Part shown: positions 11,101 to 26,100 of the stretch, piece after piece
Position numbering within the stretch: the first letter of the stretch is position 1
Layout of the letters: each line of letters begins with the position of its first letter
Position numbers and translations under genes: made by a program
Assembly (NCBI GenBank): GCA_964019135.1
Contig: OZ025261.1
Location: forward strand, 35,268,820 to 35,332,819
Direction of reading: 5' to 3'
Length of the DNA stretch: 64,000 nucleotides
Source: Arenicola marina
Taxonomy: Eukaryota > Annelida > Polychaeta > Arenicolidae
Notes under the pieces: generated by a model
What the model saw: only the letters and a program-made list of their open reading frames with translations
Database searches by the model: none
What the model was told of the DNA's origin: nothing

Positions 11101-14100
11101 TGTCCAGAATGGCCGCCTGCCGCTTGAGTTTGTCCAGCGAGTAGATTTCCTTACACTTCAGCGGGCCGAACGTGCCCAGGTTCTGAGGGAAAGACGGGTG
11201 TACGCTCAGCAAAGACATCAGCACAGGGAAGCACAACTTGTGAGATCGTTGGGTACTAACAGATTATCAGATGAATGGTCAAACTTGGTGGGTAGTTTAT
11301 AGATTTTGATACTGTTGACGAGGAAAATGTGCTGTATCCAAGGAAACCAAGCAATTGCCCTACACCTTATGATTGTGTGGTTACCCCCAGCAACAGCCGT
11401 AGTAGTTAGGTATCACAGGATGACTAACAGGTCTTACCTCTAGCAGCTTGTCGCAGTAGTGTGAGCTACAGGAGAACCTTACCTCTAACTAGAGGAGAGC
11501 GGGTTGGTCTTACCTCTAGCAGCTTGTCGCAGTAGTGTAGGTGAGAGCTACAGGAGAACCTTACCTCTAACTAGAGGAGAGCGGGTTGGTCTTACCTCTA
11601 GCAGCTTGTCGCAGTAGTGTAGGTGAGAGCTACAGGAGAACCTTACCTCTAACTAGAGGAGAGCGGGTTGGTCTTACCTCTAGCAGCTTGTCGCAGTAGT
11701 GTAGGTGTGAGCTACAGGAGAACCTTACCTCTAACTAGAGGAGAGCGGGTTGGTCTTACCTCTAGCAGCTTGTCGCAGTAGTGTAGGTGTGAGCTACAGG
11801 AGAACCTTACCTCTAACTAGAGGAGAGCGGGTTGGTCTTACCTCTAGCAGCTTGTCGCAGTAGTGTGAGCTACAGGAGAACCTTACCTCTAACTAGAGGA
11901 GAGCGGGTTGGTCTTACCTCTAGCAGCTTGTCGCAGTAGTGTAGGTGAGAGCTACAGGAGAACCTTACCTCTAATTAGAGGAGAGCGGGTTGGTCTTACC
12001 TCTAGCAGCTTGTCGCAGTAGTGTGAGCTACAGGAGAACCTTACCTCTAACTAGAGGAGAGCGGGTTGGTCTTACCTCTAGCAGCTTGTCGCAGTAGTGT
12101 AGGTGAGAGCTACAGGAGAACCTTACCTCTAACTAGAGGAGAGCGGGTTGGTCTTACCTCTAGCAGCTTGTCGCAGTAGTGTAGGTGAGAGCTACAGGAG
12201 AACCTTACCTCTAACTAGAGGAGAGCGGGTTGGTCTTACCTCTAGCAGCTTGTCGCAGTAGTGTGAGCTACAGGAGAACCTTACCTCTAACTAGAGGAGA
12301 GCGGGTTGGTCTTACCTCTAGCAGCTTGTCGCAGTAGTGTAGGTGAGAGCTACAGGAGAACCTTACCTCTAACTAGAGGAGAGCGGGTTGGTCTTACCTC
12401 TAGCAGCTTGTCGCAGTAGTGTAGGTGAGAGCTACAGGAGAACCTTACCTCTAACTAGAGGAGAGCGGGTTGGTCTTACCTCTAGCAGCTTGTCGCAGTA
12501 GTGTAGGTGAGAGCTACAGGAGAACCTTACCTCTAACTAGAGGAGAGCGGGTTGGTCTTACCTCTAGCAGCTTGTCGCAGTAGTGTAGGTGAGAGATAAG
12601 CGCCGTGTCGACCTGCTCGTTGCCGGTGGAGGGGGGCTCGGGGCTGCCCTCCCCGGGGCTGGAGCCGCCCGGGCTGGAGCCGAAGCTGGCGTCGAGCACG
12701 TGGTCCTCGCTCAGACGGTTGGCGATCAGCTCGATCCCGGAGTCGGCCGTCTTGGTGGTGGACTCCGGACTCAGCGTGCACTGCGCCTCCAGCTGATCCA
12801 GACTGGCGCGCCGGCTGTTGCTATGGATATAACGGATATTGGATATGGCGTTACCATGGAGACCCTGTTGGCATGGGGAGGGATTCACAAATCGTTACTT
12901 TCCCTACTTGATTAAGAGTTTCCGAGGCTGGCTGGGTTGGCGAACAAGATATTCCGTTGAATAACTATCGCGGGTAATAAACCATTGTTTAAGCAAGGGA
13001 CGCCAGTATTTATACAGCCACATCCTTTGATTGATGGTCTACGGTGAGCTCTATAACAATACAATAAAAACATAATTACAGACCAACATCGAGAAAATGT
13101 TATTTAATCCAGCACCTGATCAACAGAAGCGGGATCGGAGGGATGGGGGTGCACACCAGAACACCAGTCACCACCCTCACCCCCCCCCCCCACCCCACCA
13201 AGTTACCAGGGACACGTACTTGGCGCTGCCGTAGCCGTCCTGGTAGTACTCCTGCTCCAGGAAGTCGAAGGCCCCCAGCGCCGTCTCTATGGTGATGCTA
13301 CCCCGGGCCGAGCCCTCCACGCTGCTCTCCTCCCCGGTCAGTAGTCTGTCGAGACTGTGGACGATTTCCTCGAGTCGCTGTAGCTCCGGGTAGTGGCCCT
13401 GGTAGTCCTCCAGCGTGGCCTTCAGGCTGGCCAGGGCCTCGCCCACGTGGGCCGCCGGCACGTCCTGCTTCCAGCCGTCCCGATCCAGAGAGTCCGTCAA
13501 CAGCCTCATGTCAAACAACTTGGGCTTGGACAGCCCCAGGTCCCCGCTCCCAGAGTCACTCTCCAGCGCCCCCTCGTGGCCGCCAGCCGAATCACCCATC
13601 GGCGGCGGCGGCGACGAGGAGGAGGACGACGACGAGTGCGCACGCGCGGATTTCGTCTCCAGCGGGTCGTTTTCGTTGATAGTATCCATGACGACGGGCA
13701 GTGAGGTGGGGCGCCCCCCCGCGCTGCGGTAGTCCGGGGAGGGTGAGTCTGGCCCGGGTGGGGCGCCGAACCCCGGGAGGGTGGGGACGGTCGGGGGGAA
13801 GACGGCGACGCTGTGGCGAAAGTAGCGGGGGGTGGAGGCGGTGGGGGAGGTGGAGCCGGCTGAAGACCCTGCGGCGGAGGGTGAGCGGGAGAGGTCTGAC
13901 CCCTCGGAAGACAGCGACCCCCCCTGGAACAGGAGGCGAGCCACGGGTCAGGAATCACACACACAATACCTACATAGTATGTAACATACTAACAATAACA
14001 CTTTTCTAGAACCACAATTCTTCATGATACTTTTGTCGTTTTGTTTGGAGCGCTTGACTGCAATTGAATGTTTATTATTACTTTATAATACTGACCAAAG

Positions 14101-17100
14101 AACTACTTTTTCATTTTTGAATAGAGAGGGCGACCCGTGGATGCACTGACCCTGCCGTTGGTGTAGGCGAAGTGGTAGCCCTCGACCATGGACTGGACGT
14201 TCCTGGGTCTGCGCGGCGTGGCCTGGGGCCGCAGCACCACCGGCTCGAACACGTGCAGCGCCTCCTCTATCCCCTCCAGGGGGCTGTGTGAGGGGGGGGG
14301 GGAGAGAGAGAGAGAGAGGGGGGGTGGTGTTAAGTCATGTGGTAGGGCATCATTAGTTTGGTTACGTAGGACGCCTTAACCTCTGTGGACAAGAGTCCGT
14401 GAATAAGCCCTTACTCTTTGTCAACAGAGACATAGGATTTTGCATCCCGCAAAAACGTAAAGACAGTTTCACCGATGGGGTTCGACCCACGCACCGGCCG
14501 CTAGGGCTGGCCTATCATAGCACACTAAACGGTAGCCGAACGCGTGACCGCCTGAGGGGGGGGGGGATACTACAGGCAGGGGCTGCACACTGTCAAGCCG
14601 TATATATAAGCCTATGTAGTTTTCAAATGTTAAATCACTCCTCACACAGTCTATTATGATGCTGTTACAGTGTGTTCTGGCACACTTCAGTGGAAGCTAC
14701 AGTCCTTAACCCTGTTATCCGTGATGCCGGTACACATAAACATATATACGTGGTCACTATGTCTACGGTGACAGATGACGCCAGGAGTGGTCATTAACCA
14801 TTTACGTTGATAGTACAGACCATTACGAGTGGCAATTTAACCCTTTACCTTGACAGATCTGACACCAGGAGTGATAATTTAACCTGTTACATTGACAGAA
14901 CTGAGAGTGTTATTTAACCCTCTACGTTGACAGAGCTGACACCGTACTTCATCATCTACGTCGAGGGCTGACGCAGTGAGTGGCCATTAACCCTTTAGCT
15001 GGACAACGAGTGGCCAGTTAACCCTTTTCAATGATGAACAGGCGGTTCTTTGTGGGACTTACTTCCAGGTGACGAGGATGCTGAGTTTGATGGTTCCCTG
15101 AGGGTTAATGCTGACCGTCATCATCTGGGGGTGAGATGAGAACAGGTCTTTCGTGTCACATTTCTTCTGTCCCAGCATTGCCTGCTTCCCCAGCATCTTC
15201 ACCTCCGCCACCTGCCAACGCGACACGATGACGTCATCATATAACCAAGGAACCAAGGTCCCACGTGACCCTTGTCAATTACCATACGACATCAAAATCA
15301 CCCACAAACATACATCACTTTAGTCATATCCAAAGATCGGAAAATTTGTCGATAGAGGCATGATAGTAAATGATGACAAAATATGAAAAAGTCCTTAATA
15401 ACAAATATTCCAAAGAGCCTCATGGATGTGTTTTCAGTCAACCACGACTCCTACGCATTATACAGATATCTGTATAAAAACGAGTCGTTGCCTTTACAAT
15501 TAATACACGAGACTCTTCACGACACCAGAAAATGGCCGCCAGTAGCTTGGTTAATAAAGCCAAGGTCACGGGCGCGGCGAGCTGACCTTGACGTCGAGCA
15601 TCTCCCCGAGCAGCGCCTTGAAGACCGAGGTGTCGTTGTCCCAGCTCTGGGTCGAGGCGCCGATGCGACCACGTGACTTCCACTTCTGCTCGCCGTGGCG
15701 GACGGCGATCTCGTAGACGTCTCCGGGCATGAGGCGGGCGAACCCCAGCAGCCCTGGCGGCACCATGGCAACACGTCAGCGGGGGGAGAGGGGGGGGGGG
15801 GGTACATGTTGATTTGTTCAATAGTGACAAACAATGAGAATGGTTTAATTGTGATGGGCTGGATAACGTGTTTATTGCTCCTTGCATCAGCCGGTAGTGC
15901 ATGCGGCCCTTTTAGGTTTAGGGTTAATTTTACCCACTTATATACCCACAGTCTTTGGTGCAGTCGGTTTTAGGTTTCAGGTTCAGCGAAGAACAGCATA
16001 TTTCATCCATACAAACACAACATGTTACCCACTTATATACCCGTAGTCTGTGGTGCACTTGGAGTGAGCTGACAGACAAGCACGAGACCCACCTTTGGTC
16101 TGGAAGTGGAATTTGCCCATCAAGTTCTCCAGTTGACCTTCGATGGCGCACAGGATCTGGAGGAAACAACGACACCCATCAGCTATTCATGTACAAAATA
16201 CGCACCCGACTTTTGATCGAGCAACTACGGTAATGTATCATACGCTGACAACGCCAATAATTTATAAACGCCGCTAATATCCATGTCTCATCACTCTTTA
16301 TACATGCCCAAATAGAAGTCAGGCAAGCTAACCTGGGCCAAGACACCTCCCGGGGCAATAACATGGGCTGCATGCAACACGCCCCACATGGCCATGCCGG
16401 GCGCGAACACACGACCTGCTGATCTGCCGCTCAGCCTGCCTACCAACGGAGTCCCCCTACATACGCCATGAATCCTCCATGCTGTATTCGTGCCGCTGGA
16501 TACCATCGAGCCATGGAGCCGCTCTTCACCAGTTACTCACACAACAACTGTCATTAACACCTTGCAGGGTCCATAGTCCCATGACAGGACCCCACCCTAA
16601 TCGGTGGCTTCACACGAGTAATACATGAGCTGAACACAGCTTCCGCTACAACCGAAGCGCGACCGCATGGTGTAGGTGCGTGCGCTGATTGGATGGGTGG
16701 CAGGCAGCATGGTAAAGGTGAGAGGTGTGTCAAGGGGTATATGTGTACCTGGGTGCATTCCTTGAAGCCACACTTGACGTTGCTCAGGGATTCCCTCTTG
16801 TGTTCACCGGTGTGGGAGACGAAAGCGCGCGCCATGTTCTTCACACCTGCAATATATATATACATAAATATTATATATAACATAAATTCAAATAATCAAA
16901 ACATGAAAATAGTAAGTTAGTTACGTATTAGTTTTTAATAAATATTTATTTATATTACATAGCGATCCGAATCCAAATGAAATTTATTACGGCGGTGTAT
17001 CTTGGAAGAACCATACACAGTGGTCAAAATGACGCACGTGGTCGACTGAGCAATCAACAATAAAACTCACTACACCCCATCCGCCCTCACCCTCAATGCG

Positions 17101-20100
17101 ACATTCGGGGTTGGAACGGAACACCACGTGGCAGAGATCACGTACAGTAAGCCAGTGTTAGCGAAGGTTCACCCTACCCTAACCACTCCCCATCCCTCTA
17201 CACCGTCACGAGACACCACGAGGAGCAGGCAGACTCTGGCACACAGCCCCGCCTTCACACCGCAGTAGAGGCGATAGATGCAATGTCAAGTCAAGAGCTC
17301 TCCAAGTAAACGGGAACACGCCGGATTGCTGGAGCTGGTGGATTGCTGGACCTCAGGCCTAAAGCTGCCGGATTGCTGGATGTCAAGCCTGAAGCTCAGG
17401 CCTAAAGCTGGTAGATTGCTGGAACTCAAGCCTAAAGCTGGTGGATTGCTGGACCTCAGGCCTAAAGCTGGTAGGTTGCTGGACATCAAGCCTAAATCTG
17501 GTAGATTGCTGGACCTCAGGCCTAAAGCTGGTAGATTGCTAGACCTCAGGCCTAAAGCTGGTGGATTGCTGGATGTCAAGCCTGCAGCTGGCTGGACCTC
17601 AGGCCTAAAGCTAGTGGCTGGCTATGCAATATTTACCGGGGCCCGGGCGGCGCTAAGTGAGGGAACACGCCTCACGGGGAGATATGACAAAGTCACGCGA
17701 CACGGACATGACCCCATCTCATCGTGACCCCCAACCCTCCCTCCCTGCACCTAAACCCCACCCGCACCCCTTCCTCCTTCTCCCACCTCAAACTCTCTTT
17801 CTGCCACTACGCCCTCCTCGGCCTCCTTACCCCCCCTCCCCTCTCAACCCCTCTCCTTTCTATCCCACCTCCACCCCACTCTTCCCCCAAAACGCAGCCC
17901 CTCCTCATCCTCCCCCGCCCACCCCATGTCACATTATGGCAGTCTATATACGTGATATAATACACCCCCACATTCCCGATGACGGTTTACCCCTTTATCC
18001 CAACAGGCAACCCCACCCCGCCCCCCTCCCACCCACCCCTCAGCACGGTCCCCAGACGAGAAGTAACGAGAATCACTTCAGAGGCCATTACATATGGCCC
18101 CTTGAAAAGGTACTTCCGGGGAGCTTGCCTCGGCAATCACACCAGTAACACGCGCAAGACTAATGAATTAAAGGTCTCACATCACTTAAAACACATCGTT
18201 AAAGTACAACCTTCAGGCGTATGATGTTTTTTGTTTTCATTCCCCTGATGAGAAAAGGCAGATGGATGGATGGATGAATGGATGGATGATTGGATGGATG
18301 GATGGATGATTGGATGGATGGATGATTGGATGAATGGATGATTGGATGAATGATTGGATGGATGGATGGATGATTGGATGAATGGATGATTGGATGGATG
18401 ATTGGATGGATGGATGGATGATTGGATGGATGGATGGATGATTGGATGGATTAGTGCCACCTTTAGGTACAAATGGCGCAAACAGGACCAAGACAACCCC
18501 CAGGATAATAGGACAACAGAGGATTATAATGATAATGATATGTCGGTGTTTTAGGCCACCTTTGTGCACACAAGGGCTAAATAGGGCCAATAAACCTCGC
18601 GGGACGCTGACATGGCGAAGGCTGCCTCAGATGCACGTGTCAGGGTTCGAACCCACGACCTGTTGACCGGCAGCTCAGCCTGCTCACCAACTGAGCTGGA
18701 GCGCGTCCCCACCCCCCCCCCCCTCCTCCTAAGTTGATAATGGAATGGAACCCTGATATCCGGGTGCCGGATGCGGGGGTCCACGTGGTCCCTGTAGAGC
18801 ACAGTGCGCCACAGCGCTTCCCGAATAGACATTGTATATTCCACAAACAGAAACCAACACGACGAGACGGACCCAATAATAGGGCCCCAGAGGGGCTTTT
18901 TCGACACGGCGATTTTTAAAATCGACAACGCGACATTGAGGTTGTCTTAGAATCGACATGCGACATAAGACTTAGCGACACGCGACATGGAACTTTTCTT
19001 AAAATCGACACGCGACATGGATCTTTTCTTAAAATCGACACACGACATGGACCTTTACCTAAAATCGACACGCGACATGGCTACCCCCCCCCCCTCAGGG
19101 GCCCTAATAATGTTTTGCTGACCACCATGTGTGGACACACTGGGGTAGGCCAGGTCACGGAGTATCTATGAGCTTTAACCCCTCTAGGTCATATCAAGGT
19201 CACAGTAGGACTGATCGAGATAGAGATGAGCCACGCCTCTCGATGTCTTTATTCTGTACAAGCATGGATATTCGCAATGGACGGGGCTCGAACCAGTCAC
19301 CGGTCACTCCGCCTGGCCCGGCAGAGCACACTCGACAATAGCGGAATGCGTTGTTGTATGGGAAGGTCTCATGTGGTCGAGTGAGGCTCCTGGAGCGATA
19401 GTGATCGTCCCCCCCCCCTACCCTCCGATCCACCTCAGCCTCCCCCCGTCGCTGAACCCCAGTCACTCTGTATCACAGCCACACTCCATTACCTCCCGGC
19501 GCCGACCCCGGGGGCTCCTCTGGTGGCCCAGAGGTCAGGGGTTCCTTGCTGCTCACTGCTCAGTGACTCACGCTGTCAGTCGCGTATTAACTCTTAACGT
19601 TTTAAATATATAAAGGTACCAGAAGGTCATAATATAAATAGGAACTTACGCCTTCACTTAGCGATAAGTCAGTTCACTTAGGAAAACTTTATTTTGATAA
19701 ATTGTAAAATGGAGGCAACTATACAAGAGAGCGCCCCCCCCCCTCCCCCCTTCGGTCGAAAGGGTTGAGGTTCTCGTGCGACTTGGCATCATCAGGTCAG
19801 TCAAGGAGCAGTCATTGCTGGGAGGTCGGGATGAAGCGTGAGCGGGAAATGAGGAGATGCGCACGGAGAGGGGGGAGGCGAGGATAGGTCGACGAGAGGG
19901 GGGGGGGGGGGTATTCCACTTTCCTGCCATCCCCAGTTGTCAGGGGACGTCAGATATCTCCCTACGCGTCCGGCACTGACAACGGATGCATCAAAGCAGA
20001 AATAAAGACCATCAAAAAGAGCGGCCGTGGAGCCATCTAGCGGAGGCCGGAAGGGGCGAATGATAATCCTAACACGAGTAGCAGGTTCGTCTGGCTGCCG

Positions 20101-23100
20101 GGAGGGGGTCAGAGCTCCCTCCGGCGCCATGGATTGACGTCCACCTCAATGGGTCAATGCCATCTGGATAGTCCGATAGTATACACAGCCACGGGACCGA
20201 GAAATGTTACCGACGTCACTGGCTGGCTCGTCACCGCCAGAGCGCCTCCAAGCGGCGAAATGAGGCAGACGTCATACAGAGGCCAGTTACCCCCCCCCCC
20301 CCACCCACACAGTGTAACCCAGCTGACCCCACTCAAGTCAGGTGAACACGAGGTTTGCAGCTGACAACCAATCGATAGGCGCCGATCCCGTCAGACGTCA
20401 CAGTGGTTATCATCAGTACAGGGTACCGATGGGGGGAGGGGGGGGGGAGAATGGGAGTGGGAGCAAGGTGAGTGGAAGGGCAAAGGGTAAGGGTTGGGGA
20501 GATAAAGATGGAGTAACCGTGGCGGCAGGGAAAGGAAGGGCAAAGAGTGGCAATGGGGGAAGGGAACGGTGGAGGGCAAAGAGTAAGGGTTGGGGAGGTA
20601 AAGATGGAGTAACCGTGGCGGCAGGGAAAGGAAGGGCAAACAGTGGCAATGGGGGAAGGGAACGGCGGAGGGCAAAGAGTAGGGGTTGGGGAGATAAAGA
20701 TGGAGTAACCGTGGCGGCAGGGAAAGGAAGGGCAAAGAGTGGCAATGGGGGAAGGGAACGGTGGAGGGCAAAGAGTAAGGGTTGGGGAGATAAAGATGGA
20801 GTAACCGTGGCGGCAGGGAAAGGAAGGGCAAAGAGTGGCAATGGGGGAAGGGAACGGTGGAGGGCAAAGAGTAAGGGTTGGGGAGATAAAGATGGAGTAA
20901 CCGTGGCGGCAGGGAAAGGAAGGGCAAAGAGTGGCAATGGGGGAAGGGAACGGCGGAGGGCAAAGAGTAAGGGTTGGGGAGATAAAGATGGAGTAGCCGT
21001 GGCGGCAGGGAAAGGAAGGGCAAAGAGTGGCAATGGGGGAAGGGAACGGTGGAGGGCAAAGAGTAAGGGTTGGGGAGATAAAGATGGAGTAACCGTGGCG
21101 GCAGGGAAAGGAAGGGCAAAGAGTGGCAATGGGGGAAGGGAACGGTGGAGGGCAAAGAGTAAGGGTTGGGGAGATAAAGATGGAGTAACCGTGGCGGCAG
21201 GGAAAGGAAGGGCAAAGAGTGGCCATGGGGGAAGGGAACGGTGGAGGGCAAAGAGTAAGGGTTGGGGAGATAAAGATGGAGTAACCGTGGCGGCAGGGAA
21301 AGGAAGGGCAAAGAGTGGCAATGGGGGAAGGGAACGGTGGAGGGCAAAGAGTAGGGGTTGGGGAGATAAAGATGGAGTAACCGTGGCGGCAGGGAAAGGA
21401 AGGGCAAAGAGTGGCAATGGGGGAAGGGAACGGTGGAGGGCAAAGAGTAAGGGTTGGGGAGGTAAAGATGGAGTAACCGTGGCGGCAGGGAAAGGAAGGG
21501 CAAACAGTGGCAATGGGGGAAGGGAACGGCGGAGGGCAAAGAGTAGGGGTTGGGGAGATAAAGATGGAGTAACCGTGGCGGCAGGGAAAGGAAGGGCAAA
21601 GAGTGGCAATGGGGGAAGGGAACGGTGGAGGGCAAAGAGTAAGGGTTGGGGAGATAAAGATGGAGTAACCGTGGCGGCAGGGAAAGGAAGGGCAAAGAGT
21701 GGCAATGGGGGAAGGGAACGGTGGAGGGCAAAGAGTAAGGGTTGGGGAGATAAAGATGGAGTAACCGTGGCGGCAGGGAAAGGAAGGGCAAAGAGTGGCC
21801 ATGGGGGAAGGGAACGGTGGAGGGCAAAGAGTAAGGGTTGGGGAGATAAAGATGGAGTAACCGTGGCGGCAGGGAAAGGAAGGGCAAAGAGTGGCAATGG
21901 GGGAAGGGAACGGTGGAGGGCAAAGAGTAGGGGTTGGGGAGATAAAGATGGAGTAACCGTGGCGGCAGGGAAAGGAAGGGCAAAGAGTGGCAATGGGGGA
22001 AGGGAACGGTGGAGGGCAAAGAGTAAGGGTTGGGGAGGTAAAGATGGAGTAACCGTGGCGGCAGGGAAAGGAAGGGCAAACAGTGGCAATGGGGGAAGGG
22101 AACGGCGGAGGGCAAAGAGTAGGGGTTGGGGAGATAAAGATGGAGTAACCGTGGCGGCAGGGAAAGGAAGGGCAAAGAGTGGCAATGGGGGAAGGGAACG
22201 GTGGAGGGCAAAGAGTAAGGGTTGGGGAGATAAAGATGGAGTAACCGTGGCGGCAGGGAAAGGAAGGGCAAAGAGTGGCAATGGGGGAAGGGAACGGTGA
22301 AGGGCAAAGAGTAAGGGTTGGGGAGATAAAGATGGAGTAACCGTGGCGGCAGGGAAAGGAAGGGCAAAGAGTGGCAATGGGGGAAGGGAACGGCGGAGGG
22401 CAAAGAGTAAGGGTTGGGGAGATAAAGATGGAGTAGCCGTGGCGGCAGGGAAAGGAAGGGCAAAGAGTGGCAATGGGGGAAGGGAACGGTGGAGGGCAAA
22501 GAGTAGGGGTTGGGGAGATAAAGATGGAGTAACCGTGGCGGCAGGGAAAGGAAGGGCAAAGAGTGGCAATGGGGGAAGGGAACGGTGGAGGGCAAAGAGT
22601 AAGGGTTGGGGAGATAAAGATGGAGTAACCGTGGCGGCAGGGAAAGGAAGGGCAAAGAGTGGCAATGGGGGAAGGGAATGGTGGAGGGCAAAGAGTAAGG
22701 GTTGGGGAGATAAAGATGGAGTAGCCGTGGCGGCAGGGAAAGGAAGGGCAAAGAGTGGCAATGGGGGAAGGGAACGGTGGAGGGCAAAGAGTAGGGGTTG
22801 GGGAGATAAAGATGGAGTAACCGTGGCGGCAGGGAAAGGAAGGGCAAAGAGTGGCAATGGGGGAAGGGAACGGTGGAGGGCAAAGAGTAAGGGTTGGGGA
22901 GATAAAGATGGAGTAACCGTGGCGGCAGGGAAAGGAAGGGCAAAGAGTGGCAATGGGGGAAGGGAACGGTGGAGGGCAAAGAGTAAGGGTTGGGGAGGTA
23001 AAGATGGGATAACCGTGGCGGCAGGGAAAGGAAGGGCAAACAGTGGCAATGGGGGAAGGGAACGGTGGAGGGCAAAGAGTAAGGGTTGGGGAGGTAAAGA

Positions 23101-26100
23101 TGGAGTAACCGTGGCGGCAGGGAAAGGAAGGGCAAAGAGTGGCAATGGGGGAAGGGAACGGTGGAGGGCAAAGAGTAAGGGTTGGGGAGATAAAGATGGA
23201 GTAACCGTGGCGGCAGGGAAAGGAAGGGCAAAGAGTGGCAATGGGGGAAGGGAACGGTGGAGGGCAAAGAGTAAGGGTTGGGGAGGTAAAGATGGAGTAA
23301 CCGTGGCGGCAGGGAAAGGAAGGGCAAACAGTGGCAATGGGGGAAGGGAACGGTGGAGGGCAAAGAGTAGGGGTTGGGGAGATAAAGATGGAGTAACCGT
23401 GGCGGCAGGGAAAGGAAGGGCAAAGAGTGGCAATGGGGGAAGGGAACGGTGGAGGGCAAAGAGTAAGGGTTGGGGAGATAAAGATGGAGTAACCGTGGCG
23501 GCAGGGAAAGGAAGGGCAAAGAGTGGCAATGGGGGAAGGGAACGGTGGAGGGCAAAGAGTAAGGGTTGGGGAGGTAAAGATGGAGTAACCGTGGCGGCAG
23601 GGAAAGGAAGGGCAAACAGTGGCAATGGGGGAAGAGAACGGTGGAGGGCAAAGAGTAAGGGTTGGGGAGGTAAAGATGGAGTAACCGTGGCGGCAGGGAA
23701 AGGAAGGGCAAAGAGTGGCAATGGGGGAAGGGAACGGTGGAGGGCAAAGAGTAGGGGTTGGGGAGATAAAGATGGAGTAACCGTGGCGGCAGGGAAAGGA
23801 AGGGCAAAGAGTGGCAATGGGGGAAGGGAACGGTGGAGGGCAAAGAGTAAGGGTTGGGGAGATAAAGATGGAGTAACCGTGGCGGCAGGGAAAGGAAGGG
23901 CAAAGAGTGGCAATGGGGGAAGGGAACGGTGGAGGGCAAAGAGTAAGGGTTGGGGAGGTAAAGATGGAGTAACCGTGGCGGCAGGGAAAGGAAGGGCAAA
24001 GAGTGGCAATGGGGGAAGGGAACGGTGGAGGGCAAAGAGTAAGGGTTGGGGAGGTAAAGATGGAGTAACCGTGGCGGCAGGGAAAGGAAGGGCAAAGAGT
24101 GGCAATGGGGGAAGGGAATGATGGAGGGCAAAGAGTAGGGGTTGGGGAGATAAAGATGGAGTAACCGTGGCGGCAGGGAAAGGAAGGGCAAAGAGTGGCA
24201 ATGGGGGAAGGGAACGGTGGAGGGCAAAGAGTAAGGGTTGGGGAGATAAAGATGGAGTAACCGTGGCGGCAGGGAAAGGAAGGGCAAAGAGTGGCAATGG
24301 GGGAAGGGAACGGTGGAGGGCAAAGAGTAAGGGTTGGGGAGATAAAGATGGAGTAACCGTGGCGGCAGGGAAAGGAAGGGCAAAGAGTGGCAATGGGGGA
24401 AGGGAACGGTGGAGGGCAAAGAGTAAGGGTTGGGGAGATAAAGATGGAGTAACCGTGGCGGCAGGGAAAGGAAGGGCAAAGAGTGGCAATGGGGGAAGGG
24501 AACGGTGGAGGGCAAAGAGTAAGGGTTGGGGAGATAAAGATGGAGTAACCGTGGCGGCAGGGAAAGGAAGGGCAAAGAGTGGCAATGGGGGAAGGGAACG
24601 GCGGAGGGCAAAGAGTAAGGGTTGGGGAGATAAAGATGGAGTAGCCGTGGCGGCAGGGAAAGGAAGGGCAAAGAGTGGCAATGGGGGAAGGGAACGGTGG
24701 AGGGCAAAGAGTAAGGGTTGGGGAGATAAAGATGGAGTAACCGTGGCGGCAGGGAAAGGAAGGGCAAAGAGTGGCAATGGGGGAAGGGAACGGCGGAGGG
24801 CAAAGAGTAAGGGTTGGGGAGATAAAGATGGAGTAACCGTGGCGGCAGGGAAAGGAAGGGCAAAGAGTGGCAATGGGGGAAGGGAACGGTGGAGGGCAAA
24901 GAGTAAGGGTTGGGGAGGTAAAGATGGAGTAACCGTGGCGGCAGGGAAAGGAAGGGCAAAGAGTGGCAATGGGGGAAGGGAACGGTGGAGGGCAAAGAGT
25001 AAGGGTTGGGGAGATAAAGATGGAGTAACCGTGGCGGCAGGGAAAGGAAGGGCAGAGTGGCAATGGGGGAAGGGAACGGTGGAGGGCAAAGAGTAAGGGT
25101 TGGGGAGGTAAAGATGGAGTAGCCGTGGCGGCAGGGAAAGGAAGGGCAAAGAGTGGCCATGGGGGAAGGGAACGGCGGAGGGCAAAGAGTAAGGGTTGGG
25201 GAGATAAAGATGGAGTAACCGTGGCGGCAGGGAAAGGAAGGGCAAAGAGTGGCAATGGGGGAAGGGAACGGTGGAGGGCAAAGAGTAAGGGTTGGGGAGA
25301 TAAAGATGGAGTAACCGTGGCGGCAGGGAAAGGAAGGGCAAAGAGTGGCAATGGGGGAAGGGAACGGTGGAGGGCAAAGAGTAAGGGTTGGGGAGGTAAA
25401 GATGGAGTAACCGTGGCGGCAGGGAAAGGAAGGGCAAAGAGTGGCCATGGGGGAAGGGAACGGCGGAGGGCAAGGAGTAAGGGTTGGGGAGATAAAGATG
25501 GAGTAACCGTGGCGGCAGGGAAAGGAAGGGCAAAGAGTGGCCATGGGGGAAGGGAACGGCGGAGGGCAAAGAGTAAGGGTTGGGGAGGTAAAGATGGAGT
25601 AACCGTGGCGGCAGGGAAAGGAAGGGCAAAGAGTGGCAATGGGGGAAGGGAACGGTGGAGGGCAAAGAGTAAGGGTTGGGGAGATAAAGATGGAGTAACC
25701 GTGGCGGCAGGGAAAGGAAGGGCAAAGAGTGGCAATGGGGGAAGGGAACGGTGGAGGGCAAAGAGTAAGGGTTGGGGAGATAAAGATGGAGTAACCGTGG
25801 CGGCAGGGAAAGGAAGGGCAAAGAGTGGCAATGGGGGAAGGGAACGGCGGAGGGCAAGGAGTAAGGGTTGGGGAGATAAAGATGGAGTAACCGTGGCGGC
25901 AGGGAAAGGAAGGGCAAAGAGTGGCCATGGGGGAAGGGAACGGCGGAGGGCAAAGAGTAAGGGTTGGGGAGGTAAAGATGGAGTAACCGTGGCGGCAGGG
26001 AAAGGAAGGGCAAAGAGTGGCAATGGGGGAAGGGAACGGTGGAGGGCAAAGAGTAAGGGTTGGGGAGGTAAAGATGGAGTAACCGTGGCGGCAGGGAAAG

